A DNA stretch of 64,000 nucleotides from assembly GCA_947483555.1 (NCBI GenBank), contig CANKMW010000035.1, forward strand, positions 1-64,000, in the 5' to 3' direction. This document shows, one piece after another, positions 49,505 to 60,111 of this stretch. Position 1 is the stretch's first letter, and every line of letters starts with the position of its first letter. A model generated the notes under the pieces. That model was given only the letters and a program-made list of their open reading frames with translations. It did not search any database and was not told where the DNA came from. Made by a program: the position numbers and the translations under genes. The DNA comes from Myxococcales bacterium (lineage in GTDB: Bacteria > Myxococcota_A > Polyangia > Haliangiales > Haliangiaceae).

Positions 49505-50992
49505 ATGAGCGAGCACGGTCATGACAGCGGTCTGGAGCAAGACGGGGCGGACAGCGTCGGTCGCGGCGCGCGGCGGCCGCCGGCGGCCGGCAAGTCGACG
49601 CTGACGTCGCGGCTGGGCGCGTCGCCGGCCTCGATCGCGCGCGCGGTCGTGGCGCAGATGAAGGAGGCGTCGAGCCCGGCTCCGTCGGCGCGACCGTTGC
49701 CGGCGACCGTGCAGGCGCGCGGCGACCTCGCCGGTCCCGACGTCCACGCCATCGCGGCTCACGGCACCGCGGGCGGCGGCGGTCCGCTGCCGTTTCTCGA
49801 CCAGATCCAGCGCGCCTTCGGCCATCACGACGTGTCGGGCGTCCGCGCCCACGTCGGCGGCGCCGCCTCCGACGCATCAGCGGCGATCGGTGCCCGCGCC
49901 TACGCCGCCGGTGACGACGTCGCCTTCGCGGCCGCGCCCGACCTGCACCTGGCCGCGCACGAAGCTGCCCACGTGGTGCAGCAGCGAGGTGGCGTCCGCC
50001 TGTCGGGCGGCGTCGGCCGCGCCGGTGACGACTACGAGCGCCACGCCGACACCGTCGCCGACGGCGTCGTGCGCGGCGACTTCGTCCAGGATCTGCTCGG
50101 CGGGATGGCCCATCGCGGTGCGGCCGGCGGCCCGGCGGTGCAGCGCGACCCGCCTGCCGCCGCCGGCGGCACGCCGGCTGCCCCTGCACCCACGCCGGCC
50201 CAGCAGATGGCGCAGTGCCGCTCCGAGGAGCGCGCCGAGGATCAGTCGACCGGGGATGCGGCCGAGGGACTGCCGCGAATCGCGACGATCGACAACCGGC
50301 AGGCGGCGACGCTGAACTACGGGCTGATGGCGGGCGCGATTCACCGCTCGCTCACCGTGCGGCGACTGCGCGACACCCAGGTACCCACGGAGGCTGCGAT
50401 CGAGGCTGCGCTCAGCGCGCAGATCACCACGCCCGGGAACATCCCGTTCACGCTGAGCCTTCCCGTCGAGACCGAGATGGGCGACGGCCTCTGGGACAGC
50501 ACCTACGCGGTGACCGTCCGGTTCCGGTTTCCCGGTCCCCACACCGCGCGGGGCGTCGTCAATGAACAGCGACGGACCACGGGCCGCGACCTGTCTCGGA
50601 ACCGCGATCAGCGGTCCGGCTCCGACTCGTTGTCGATGGGCCTGCCGGCGACGCCGGAGACCCCCACGGCCGCCGCGACGTCCACGCAGGGAAGTGAAAA
50701 CGAACAGACCCGAGAGGGGGAGCAGCAGCAGCAGGCCGACGCCACCCAGGGCCGTCACATGTTCGACGCGCCCGTTCATGCCGTGTTCTCGTGGGTACAG
50801 ACCATCGATCACAGCACGACCCACGGTGCAGTCGGCCAGGGACCTCGCTCGGCCAGCGGCTCAGGCGGCTGCGGGCGAGTCGGCCTGATCAGGTACTGGA
50901 TCCCCGGCGAGACGTCGCGGTGCGCGACCCCGCCGGCTGGCGGCGGACGCGGTGGGGGCGGCGGCGGCGGTGGGGGCGGCGGCGGCGACTGA
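49505..50992 (+). CDS. eCIS-core (DUF4157) domain protein
   Basis: 495 residues. ATG 49505 has GGAGG 7 bases upstream. The DUF4157/eCIS-core domain (about 95-175) has PLPFLDQIQRAFGHHDVSG, ARAYAAGDDVAFAAAPDLHL and the HExxH-like LAAHEAAHVVQQRGG. The middle (about 250-380) is mixed and unrecognised. The end is a low-complexity Gln/Glu stretch, a Cys-containing region and a Gly-only tail of about 20 residues. Such domains are often found on effectors and cargo of extracellular contractile injection systems, or as metallopeptidase-like modules. No tail, sheath or baseplate gene is in the window. Confidence 0.8.
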   Translation: MSEHGHDSGLEQDGADSVGRGARRPPAAGKSTLTSRLGASPASIARAVVAQMKEASSPAPSARPLPATVQARGDLAGPDVHAIAAHGTAGGGGPLPFLDQIQRAFGHHDVSGVRAHVGGAASDASAAIGARAYAAGDDVAFAAAPDLHLAAHEAAHVVQQRGGVRLSGGVGRAGDDYERHADTVADGVVRGDFVQDLLGGMAHRGAAGGPAVQRDPPAAAGGTPAAPAPTPAQQMAQCRSEERAEDQSTGDAAEGLPRIATIDNRQAATLNYGLMAGAIHRSLTVRRLRDTQVPTEAAIEAALSAQITTPGNIPFTLSLPVETEMGDGLWDSTYAVTVRFRFPGPHTARGVVNEQRRTTGRDLSRNRDQRSGSDSLSMGLPATPETPTAAATSTQGSENEQTREGEQQQQADATQGRHMFDAPVHAVFSWVQTIDHSTTHGAVGQGPRSASGSGGCGRVGLIRYWIPGETSRCATPPAGGGRGGGGGGGGGGGGD

Positions 50993-51032
50993 GTCAGTCG
51001 CGATCGGCTGCGCCAATCTGATCGGCTGTGGC

Positions 51033-51842
<810 letters not shown>

Positions 51843-51850
51843 TGAGGCTT

Positions 51851-53085
<1,235 letters not shown>

Positions 53086-53089
<4 letters not shown>

Positions 53090-53274
53090 TCGTCGACCGC
53101 AGGCGGCGTCGTGGTCGGCTTCCTGAGCCGCAAGAGCGCTGCCACCACCGGGGTCGCGAAGGCCAGCGCCGCGGCCCCGAACAGGAGGAACGTGACGTCG
53201 ACGCCCAGGCTCGACGAGTTGGGGTTCATGCCCCACTTCACGGCGAGAATCCGACCCTGACCGCGGCGCGCCAT
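53086..53274 (-). CDS. Small membrane protein coupled to SPASM enzyme
   Basis: 62 residues from ATG 53274, or 47 from ATG 53229. A basic, mostly polar N-terminus (RRGQGRILAVKWGMNPNSSS) leads to one hydrophobic helix (LLFGAAALAFATPVVAALL) and a Pro/Thr-rich tail ending VDE. There is no Cys. The stop overlaps the start of the radical SAM/SPASM gene. Coupling and small size make it a candidate substrate or membrane adaptor; the Asn/Ser motif before the helix (GMNPNSSSLG) is a possible recognised segment. The family is not one I can name with confidence. Confidence 0.6.
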
Positions 53275-53350
53275 GCCCGACCATACCGCAGGCGCGCCCT
53301 CCGGCTCTTTTTGCTGGCGCCGACCGCCCCCGCCTGGTAGCCTTAGTGTC

Positions 53351-54901
53351 ATGAGTACACCACTGGCGATGCGGGTCCGCCCTGAACACCACAGCATCCC
53401 AGCCGGGAAGTCGACGTTGTGGGCGGCGATCAACGTCGACCCGCTGGGGGGTGGGCTCGAGCGCGAGCGGGCGCCGCTGGCGATGGCCCTGGTCATCGAC
53501 GTCTCGGGCTCGATGAGCGGCGACCCGATCGCCCACGTCCTGGCCAGCTGCGAGATCGTCGCCGATCTACTCGGCGAGCGTGACCAGCTGGCGGTGGTGA
53601 CGTTTGGCTCCCACGCCGGCGTCCGCTGCGGCTTGACTCGGGTCGACGACGCCGGCCGCGCCGCGATCAAGGCGGCGCTCACCGGCGTCGTCGCGGATGG
53701 CAACACCAACATGCACGGCGGCATCGAGGTCGGCGCCGGCGTGCTGGTCACCGCCACCGCCGGTCTGCGCCGCGCGATGGTGGTGCTCAGCGATGGACAG
53801 CCCAACGTCGGCCTGTCATCCGCGGCCCAGCTGGCCGCCCTGGTCGTCAGCCTGCGCCCGATCGGCGTGTCGACGCTCGGCTTCGGATTGCATCACGACG
53901 AGGACGTCCTCGCCGCCATCGCCACCGCCGGCTCGGGCCGCTACGCCTACGTGCCGGACCCCCGCATCGCTCGCGTCGATCTGGCCCGCGCCGCGCTCGC
54001 CCACGGCGGCATCATCGCCGACGGCCTCGAGCTCGAGATCGAGCTTGGCGACGGCGTCGAGCTGCTCCAGTTGCTGCCCGCGACCGCGTTGCGTCATGGC
54101 CGGGGCGGCGTGCGGGCCGCGATCGGTGACGTGTTCGTCGACGCCGGTCGGCTGATCGCGGTCGAGCTGGCGCTCGACCTCGGCGCGCGCTCGAGCCGTG
54201 GCCGGCTGGCCACGCTCACCGTCACCAGCCGGACGCCCGACGGCGCCGCGCACCGGGTCAGCGCGACGCTCGACGTCGACATCCGCGCCGGGGCCCCGGT
54301 GGTCGATCGCGACGCCAGTCGCGACGTCCGCTTCGTCCAGGCCGACGCGGCGCGGATCGAGGCCCGCGAGCACGCCGACCGGGGCGCGGCGCCGGCGGCG
54401 GTCGCGGTGCTGCGCAAGATGATCGCCCGCATCGACGCCCTCGACGGCTTCGTCGCCGACGATGGTTCGGCGCTGGCCGAGCTGCGCGAGCAGCTCCACG
54501 ACGAGGCCCTCAACTACGAGCGCGCGTCGAGCAACGTCGAGAAGATGCACCAGCGCAAGGCGACGATGATGGCGCAGGTCGGTCGGGCCGTGCACCGCCA
54601 GCGTCCGCCGCTGGCGGCACGCCTGATCGGCTTCGCCGGTCCCGTCGCCGGCCAGACGTTCGACCTCTACACCGAGACGGTGATCGGGCGCAGCGCTGGC
54701 AACGAGGTCCAGATCGCCCATGCCTCACTGTCGCGGGCCCACGTGCGCGTGCTGTTCGTCGGCGATCGCTTCGTGCTCCAGGACCTCGGCTCGACCAACG
54801 GCGCGCTGGTCAACGGCGCGCGGGTCAACGCCGCCGAGCTGACCCCCGGCGACGTCATCCGGCTCGGCGACGCCGAGCTGCGCTTCGAGCTGGTGCCGTA
54901 G
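53351..54901 (+). CDS. VWA-domain and FHA-domain protein
   Basis: 516 residues. The VWA domain (about 45-215) has a full MIDAS: DVSGSMSGDP, GNTNMHGG and VVLSDGQPNVG. A beta-rich middle region (about 220-350) follows, then a helical spacer and a C-terminal FHA domain (about 425-516, TVIGRSAGNEVQIAHASLSR, LQDLGSTNGALVNGARV). VWA binds partner proteins through metal; FHA binds phospho-Thr. It may be a substrate or adaptor of the nearby Ser/Thr kinase at 57167. No membrane span is visible. Confidence 0.88.
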   Translation: MSTPLAMRVRPEHHSIPAGKSTLWAAINVDPLGGGLERERAPLAMALVIDVSGSMSGDPIAHVLASCEIVADLLGERDQLAVVTFGSHAGVRCGLTRVDDAGRAAIKAALTGVVADGNTNMHGGIEVGAGVLVTATAGLRRAMVVLSDGQPNVGLSSAAQLAALVVSLRPIGVSTLGFGLHHDEDVLAAIATAGSGRYAYVPDPRIARVDLARAALAHGGIIADGLELEIELGDGVELLQLLPATALRHGRGGVRAAIGDVFVDAGRLIAVELALDLGARSSRGRLATLTVTSRTPDGAAHRVSATLDVDIRAGAPVVDRDASRDVRFVQADAARIEAREHADRGAAPAAVAVLRKMIARIDALDGFVADDGSALAELREQLHDEALNYERASSNVEKMHQRKATMMAQVGRAVHRQRPPLAARLIGFAGPVAGQTFDLYTETVIGRSAGNEVQIAHASLSRAHVRVLFVGDRFVLQDLGSTNGALVNGARVNAAELTPGDVIRLGDAELRFELVP

Positions 54902-54918
54902 CGACGATGGCGCCATGA

Positions 54919-54981
54919 GCCCTTCGACTCGGCCATGAACCGGTCACCCTGAGCGAGCCGCGAAGCGGCGAGTCGAAGGGC
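54919..54981. repeat. REP-like palindromic element
   Basis: GCCCTTCGACTCG (54919-54931) and its exact complement (54969-54981) enclose GGTCACCCTGAGCGAGCCGCG, which itself has small dyads. The CCCTTCGACTCG...CACCCTGAGCGAG combination is common as a dispersed intergenic palindrome in high-GC proteobacteria and myxobacteria. It sits between convergent genes and may terminate both. Confidence 0.6.
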
Positions 54982-55025
54982 GCGGGGCGCGGCTCGCTCG
55001 GGGCGAGCGGAATTCGGGGTTCGCG

Positions 55026-57131
55026 TCAGTTGCGGCGTACGGCGCGGGCGGCGGCATCGAGCATCGGCTGAGCGCTCACCGGCGCGCCGGTGGCGTGCTC
55101 CATCCACACGTCGGGCAAGACGGCGCCGAAGCGCGCCACGCGGGTGAACTCGGCGGCGAACGTGCGGGCGTCCTTGCCGTGGAGATGCTCCTCCATCTGG
55201 AACGCGATCAGGTGGCCGAGCACGTAGTTGAAGAGGTAGAGCGGCGACGAGATGGTGTGCGAGTAGATGCCGAGCAGCGCGGTCTCGCCCTTGCCGCCCA
55301 GCACCGGCGCGTAAAAGCGGTCCCAGATCTCGCGGGCGATGCGGACCGTGGCCTCACGGAGCTCGGCGGGCGTGGCCGCGGGGTGCTCGTAGAGCCAGCG
55401 CCACACGTCGATCTCGACCAGCGCCGAGCCGGCGATCTCCCAGGTGTTCCAGAAGTGATCGAGCACGCGCAGCCGCTCGGCCTCGGCGCCCGGCGATGGC
55501 CGGCCGAGCAGCTCGAGATCGCGGGCCTGGAACAGGAACGCCAGCGCCTCGGTGAACGCGGTGTTGGGCACGCCGGCGAGCAACGTGTGATCGACCTCGT
55601 ACAGCGACAGGTGCTGCTCGACGTTGTGGCCGAGCTCGTGGACGGCGATGTTGTAGCCCTTGTAGTCCATGCCGCCGGCCTCGACGCGGGTGCGCAGGTG
55701 AGGCTGGTCGCCGCGGCGGCGGGCTTCCATGGCGTGGCCGGCGCCGCGCGATGGATCGACGGCGATGTTGGCGGCCAGCACCTTGGCCTGCTCGGGCGTG
55801 AAGCCGAGGTCGCGCAGGATGCGTGGCAGGTCGGCGGCGAAGGCGGCGGCGGTCGGGTAGCGGCGTCGGGTCTCGGCGTCGAGCTCGGCCTCGGGGACGC
55901 TGCCGCCGCCGAACTCGTACCACAGGTCCTGGGCGCCGAGCTCGCGGCCCAGGCGCGCCTTGATCTCGCTGGCCGCCTCTCCGGCCAGCGGTGATTCGAG
56001 CAGGGCCAGGATCAGCGCGCGGACCCGCTCCTCGGGCATCTCGGCGCCATCGAAGGACCGCGCCAGATGGGTGGGCGCGGTGGGCGCGTAGCGATCGGCG
56101 CGACGCGCGGCGGCGAAGTAGGTGAGCACGGCGCGGAACCGGAGGTCGTCCTCGCGGGCGGGATCGGGTGCCGAGGCACGGTCCGCGGGCGCGTCGGCCT
56201 CGATGGTGGCGGGCGGCGCGGCGGTGACCACGTTGGTGAATGGATTCCAGTCGAGGCGCGGATTGTCGATCACCGCCCGCGGGATGGACTGGGTCACGAT
56301 CCGCTCCATGACCTTCACGATCGTGCGCTGCCTGGCCAGCCCGTCGCGCACGGCGTAGTTGGCCTTGAGCTCGTCGCGCAGGTTCCAGTGGCTGATCAGA
56401 CGCTTGCCGGTGGCGAAGTGACGCGCGCCGTCCTCATCGAGGACGTGGTGCATCCACAGGTTGTAGCCAGCGATGTAGCTGTCGGCGGCCGTGCCGGCGG
56501 CGCTGAGCGCGGCGATGACGTCGCCGGGGATGCGGGTGTCGAAGCGGGCCGTGAGCCGGACCTCGGCCCATTGCCGGCGGGTGTAGCCGCGACCGTCGCG
56601 CCGGCGGTCGGCGAGCGAGGTGAGCGGGAAGTTGAGCAGCGCCGCGAAGGCGACCTTGGTCGTGAACAGATCCTCGGTGACGTGGGCGCCGGGATCGAAG
56701 GCGGCGAGCAGCGGATCGACGGCCAGCATCGGCCCGGTGTCGACGTCGGTGTGCCAGCGCAGCGAGCGTCCGAGCTCGAGCACGTGGCCGTCGACCTGTT
56801 CGAGCTGGCCCTCGAGGCGCGCGAACAGGGCGTCGACGTCAGCGGGCGCGGCCGCGAACTGGGCGGTGACGTACTCGACCAGATCACCGTCCGAGGCCCG
56901 CCACAAGGTCGCGACCTGATCGACGCCGCGCTCGATGCGGGCGCGGTGTGGCTCGCCGTGCTTCGCGATCAGCGCTCGCCTGGCGGCCGCGATGGTCGCG
57001 GCGTCGACGGGCGCATCGACGATCGTGGTCGGCGGGGCGTCGGGCGGGCGGGGATCGCGGGCCGACGGCCCCGGGCACGCGGCCAGGGTCAGGGCGAACG
57101 CGGACGCGAGCAGGCGTTGGGACGGGGACAC
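55026..57131 (-). CDS. Lipoprotein zinc metallopeptidase (gluzincin-like)
   Basis: 701 residues, GTG start. Signal peptide with lipobox (ALTLAACPGP), then a mostly helical ectodomain. The zinc site is YNIAVHELGHNVEQ near residue 500 (HExxH), with a probable third ligand Glu in NTAFTEALAFLFQ about 25 residues later, the gluzincin spacing. The overall helical character and size (about 700) recall oligopeptidase M3/M32-type enzymes, but the usual HExxH context is different, so the family is left open. It should act outside the cytoplasm. Confidence 0.82.
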   Translation of the reverse strand: MSPSQRLLASAFALTLAACPGPSARDPRPPDAPPTTIVDAPVDAATIAAARRALIAKHGEPHRARIERGVDQVATLWRASDGDLVEYVTAQFAAAPADVDALFARLEGQLEQVDGHVLELGRSLRWHTDVDTGPMLAVDPLLAAFDPGAHVTEDLFTTKVAFAALLNFPLTSLADRRRDGRGYTRRQWAEVRLTARFDTRIPGDVIAALSAAGTAADSYIAGYNLWMHHVLDEDGARHFATGKRLISHWNLRDELKANYAVRDGLARQRTIVKVMERIVTQSIPRAVIDNPRLDWNPFTNVVTAAPPATIEADAPADRASAPDPAREDDLRFRAVLTYFAAARRADRYAPTAPTHLARSFDGAEMPEERVRALILALLESPLAGEAASEIKARLGRELGAQDLWYEFGGGSVPEAELDAETRRRYPTAAAFAADLPRILRDLGFTPEQAKVLAANIAVDPSRGAGHAMEARRRGDQPHLRTRVEAGGMDYKGYNIAVHELGHNVEQHLSLYEVDHTLLAGVPNTAFTEALAFLFQARDLELLGRPSPGAEAERLRVLDHFWNTWEIAGSALVEIDVWRWLYEHPAATPAELREATVRIAREIWDRFYAPVLGGKGETALLGIYSHTISSPLYLFNYVLGHLIAFQMEEHLHGKDARTFAAEFTRVARFGAVLPDVWMEHATGAPVSAQPMLDAAARAVRRN

Positions 57132-57166
57132 GCGCGCATCCTGGCGCGGCCCCTGCGGCCGCGCAA

Positions 57167-58963
57167 TCAGAAGCGGCGCAGCACGGCGGTCGCTTGCTTG
57201 CGCACCGCGGTGCTCTTGTGGTGGCGGCCCGCGTGCTTGAGGTGGGCGCGCGCCGGGGCGCCGACGATCTTGCGCAGGAACCAGCTCGCCTTGGCGCGCG
57301 TGCGCGGGCTGCCCAGCATCGTGATCACGTTGCGGTTGAGCGTGCTGTTGCGGCGGTATGCCGCGGCGCGCTTGATCGCGGCCTGGTAGTGCTCCATCGC
57401 CACCGACCACCAGCGCTTCTCGTGATAGAGGTTGCCGAGCAGGAAGGGCAGGTTGGCGTCGCGCGGGCGCTGCTTCCACAGCGTGCGCATGCCGGCGATC
57501 GCTTCGTCGCGGTGTCCCGCCTTCGCCAGCGCCATCGCGGCCTTCGCCGTCTTCGGTGGGGCGATCGGAATCGGCGCCACCGGTGGCGGCTCGACGAGCT
57601 CGCCGTCGGCGGGCTCGGGGGCGGGATCGATGGCCTCGATGTCGGGATCCGCGGGGGCGATCGGCTCGAGCTCGATGTCGTCGTCGTCGAAGGGGAGTCC
57701 GGCATCGGCGACGGTTTCGGTTCCGGCGACGGTTTCGGCTGCGGCGACGGTTGCGGTTGCGGTTGCGGCTGCGGCGTCGGTTCCGGCGTCGGTTGCGGTT
57801 GCGGTTGCGGTTGCGGCGTCGGTTGCGGTTGCGGTTGCGGTTGCGGCTGCGGCTGCGGCTGCGGCTGCGGTGTCGGCTGCGGTGTCGGCTGCGGTGTCGG
57901 CTGGGGCTGCGGTGTCGGCTGCGGTTGCGGCTGCGGCGTCCGCGTCCGCCTCGGTGCCCGCCCCTCCGGCCCCCCGATCGGCCATCGTCACATACGCCGC
58001 CGTCGCCGCTCCTCCGGTGGCCAGCATCACCGCCAGCACGGCCGCGACGCGTCGCCCGCTGCGCCGCCGCCCGCTGCCACCGCGACCGCGCGACTCCTCG
58101 CGCTCACCGCGGGCCACCGCGTCGAGCTCGGCGGAGAACTCGACCGCGCTCTGCCAGCGGTCGTCGGGTTCCTTCTCGAGCGCGCGCTGGATCGCCGCAT
58201 CCAGGCCCGTCGGCCACGCCTTCTCGCCATCGACCTCCGACAGCCGCGGCGGTGGCATCCGGCGGTGCATCTCCAGCAGCGAGCCGGTGTCGTCGGCGAC
58301 GAACGGCCGCTGCCCGGTGACCATCTCGAACAGCAGCACGCCCACGGCGTAGACGTCGGTGCGGGCGTCCACCGCGCCGCCGATCGTCTGCTCGGGCGCC
58401 ATGTAGCTCGGCGTCCCGACGACGATGCTGGCCTGCGTGATGTTGGACGAGCCGTGTCCGCCCAACCGCGCCAGCCCGAAGTCGAGGATGCGGGCGTGGC
58501 GACCGGTCCCGATCTCGTCGGTGACCATCACGTTGGCCGGCTTGACGTCGCGATGCACGATGCCCTCGGCGTGGGCGTGGGCCAGACCCGCCAGCAACTG
58601 GCGGGTCAGCGCGATGGCGTCATCGATGGGCAGCGGTCCGTCGTCGATGAGCTCGCGCAGCGTCGCGCCGCCGACCAGCTCCATGACCAGGTACGGCGCG
58701 CCGTCGAAGCCGAAATCGATGATCGAGACGCAGTGCGGGTGGTTCAGCTTCGATAGCGCCCGGGTCTCGCGCTCGAAGCGGACCCGCGACTCGTGATCAT
58801 CCGCGAACAGCGCGTGCAGGAACTTCACGGCCACCGGCCGGCCGACCGGGATGCGCTCGGCGCGGTACACGACGCCCATGCCGCCGCGCGACAGCGGCTC
58901 GAGGATCCGGTAGCGACCGTCGAGCACGGTGCCGATCCGTCCATCCGGATCGCGCGCTGCCAT
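57167..58963 (-). CDS. Membrane-anchored Ser/Thr protein kinase with repeat linker
   Basis: 598 residues. The kinase domain (about 17-280) is complete: PLSRGGMGVVYRAE, VAVKFLHAL, HRDVKPANVM, ARILDFGLARL and GTPSYMAPEQ. A single helix (AAVLAVMLATGGAATAAYV) near residue 315 spans the membrane. The extracytoplasmic linker is Ala/Thr/Asp-only for about 80 residues and encoded by hexanucleotide repeats. The C-terminal part (about 455-598) is a short TPR-like helical domain rich in Lys/Arg. It probably phosphorylates the FHA partners encoded nearby; targets are unknown. Confidence 0.9.
   Translation of the reverse strand: MAARDPDGRIGTVLDGRYRILEPLSRGGMGVVYRAERIPVGRPVAVKFLHALFADDHESRVRFERETRALSKLNHPHCVSIIDFGFDGAPYLVMELVGGATLRELIDDGPLPIDDAIALTRQLLAGLAHAHAEGIVHRDVKPANVMVTDEIGTGRHARILDFGLARLGGHGSSNITQASIVVGTPSYMAPEQTIGGAVDARTDVYAVGVLLFEMVTGQRPFVADDTGSLLEMHRRMPPPRLSEVDGEKAWPTGLDAAIQRALEKEPDDRWQSAVEFSAELDAVARGEREESRGRGGSGRRRSGRRVAAVLAVMLATGGAATAAYVTMADRGAGGAGTEADADAAAATAADTAAPADTAADTAADTAAAAAAAAATATATATDAATATATATDAGTDAAAATATATVAAAETVAGTETVADAGLPFDDDDIELEPIAPADPDIEAIDPAPEPADGELVEPPPVAPIPIAPPKTAKAAMALAKAGHRDEAIAGMRTLWKQRPRDANLPFLLGNLYHEKRWWSVAMEHYQAAIKRAAAYRRNSTLNRNVITMLGSPRTRAKASWFLRKIVGAPARAHLKHAGRHHKSTAVRKQATAVLRRF
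57705..57942. repeat. Hexanucleotide repeat tract in a kinase linker
   Basis: About 240 bases are built from GGTTGC, GGCTGC, GGTGTC and GGCGTC units in register with codons on the leftward strand, encoding Ala-Thr, Ala-Ala and Asp-Thr dipeptides. All units are 6 bases, so gain or loss keeps the frame. The number of units is likely to vary between strains or assemblies. Confidence 0.85.
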
Positions 58964-58980
58964 CCTGTCCGTTTACCACA

Positions 58981-59364
58981 CTAGGCGGTGATCGCCGCGA
59001 TCTGCCGCGTCAGGCGCTGCTGCGGCTCGCTCGGCTCGACGGTCTGCATGGCGACCAGTTGAGCCAGATCGCCGTCGACCTTGATCTCGCCGGCCAGAAA
59101 CGCCTGCACGCCGGCGACGGTATCGGCGTCGATGAAGATGCGCCGCGCCAGCTCGACGCTCAGGGTCAGCGTGGTCGCCGCCATCTGGTGACCGCGCAGG
59201 AACAGGCCGTCGCGCATGAACAGCCGCGTGTCCCCCGCGGCACCGGTGATGGTCACGTTGACCGCGACCGCCTTCATCGCCGGTGGGATCTCGAGATCTC
59301 CCGCCGTCGCCATGAGGGCGTCGACCTTGGTGAACCAGTCATCGGAAAGGAACTCGTAACGCAT
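58981..59364 (-). CDS. SCP2 sterol-binding domain protein
   Basis: 127 residues. The SCP2 fold is suggested by an N-terminal helix, VAVNVTITGAAGDTRLFM, ATTLTLSVELARRIFIDAD, and the final VAGVQAFLAGEIKVDGDLAQL, which is the conserved end of the domain. SCP2 domains bind lipids or acyl chains. It is a stand-alone cytoplasmic protein. The stop is 18 bases before the start of the kinase gene on the same strand. Confidence 0.85.
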   Translation of the reverse strand: MRYEFLSDDWFTKVDALMATAGDLEIPPAMKAVAVNVTITGAAGDTRLFMRDGLFLRGHQMAATTLTLSVELARRIFIDADTVAGVQAFLAGEIKVDGDLAQLVAMQTVEPSEPQQRLTRQIAAITA

Positions 59365-59421
59365 GGCGCACCATAGCGTCCGGACCTCATCGAGGGAGCC
59401 TCAGCGCTCCACAACACCCGC

Positions 59422-59991
59422 TCAGTGGGCGAACGGCAGCCGCGCGCGGTTGTCGTTGACGCCGCCGTCGCGGGTCAGCACGCGCAAGGTCTCGAACAGC
59501 GTGTCGGCAGCCGCCCACGATGGTCGCGCGCTGCGGACCAGGGCGACCAGCCCGCCGCGAGCGGCGGCATCGTCGGGCGCGAGCGCGATGACGGTCAGGT
59601 GCGGCAACGTCGACGCCGCCCCGTCGGCATCGCGGGTCACGATCACCTCGATCCGCATCCCGCTGCTGCCGTCGTCGAGCTCGAAGCGCGCTCGATGACG
59701 GATGGTGCCGGCGGCCGGCGCGCACAACACGCTGGCCAGCGCCGCGTCGGCGGCGCGTTCGAGCGCGCCGTCGGGATCGACCACCATGTTGGCGGTGAAG
59801 ATGTCGATCTGGACCACGCCGATCTGCTTGCCGGTCCGGTCTTCCTCGGACGCGAACAGCAGCGCCGATGCCCCGGTGTTGATGACCGTGACCTCCAGGC
59901 AATCCGGAGCGAAGACGGACAGCCCGATGGCTGGAAGGCCTCGGCGACGAGTCGTGGCTGGCGCGATCCGGAACTCCCGTGCAGTCGACAT
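59422..59991 (-). CDS. Unknown protein, possibly DUF6348-like alpha/beta
   Basis: 189 residues with no signal peptide. ATG 59991 has GGGAGG six bases upstream, a strong start. Segments VTVINTGASALLFASEEDRTG, GVVQIDIFTANMVVDPDGAL and RARFELDDGSSGMRIEVIVT suggest an alternating alpha/beta fold. I do not recognise the family; the label is only descriptive. It is in the same direction as the SCP2 gene, 57 bases away. Confidence 0.6.
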   Translation of the reverse strand: MSTAREFRIAPATTRRRGLPAIGLSVFAPDCLEVTVINTGASALLFASEEDRTGKQIGVVQIDIFTANMVVDPDGALERAADAALASVLCAPAAGTIRHRARFELDDGSSGMRIEVIVTRDADGAASTLPHLTVIALAPDDAAARGGLVALVRSARPSWAAADTLFETLRVLTRDGGVNDNRARLPFAH

Positions 59992-60111
59992 GGGGAACCT
60001 CCCGCGTATCCCCTCGATTGTAGTGCGGGAGTGGCGGGAGTGAAGGAGATTCAATCCGGAGGTCGGAAGGCCCGGTGATCGCAGGTGTTTCGAGTCGACG
60101 CCCGGGTCGCG

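Noticed and set aside
57705..57942. Regularly spaced short repeats considered as a CRISPR array.
   Set aside because: Units are 6 bases with no spacers and are in frame within a kinase gene.
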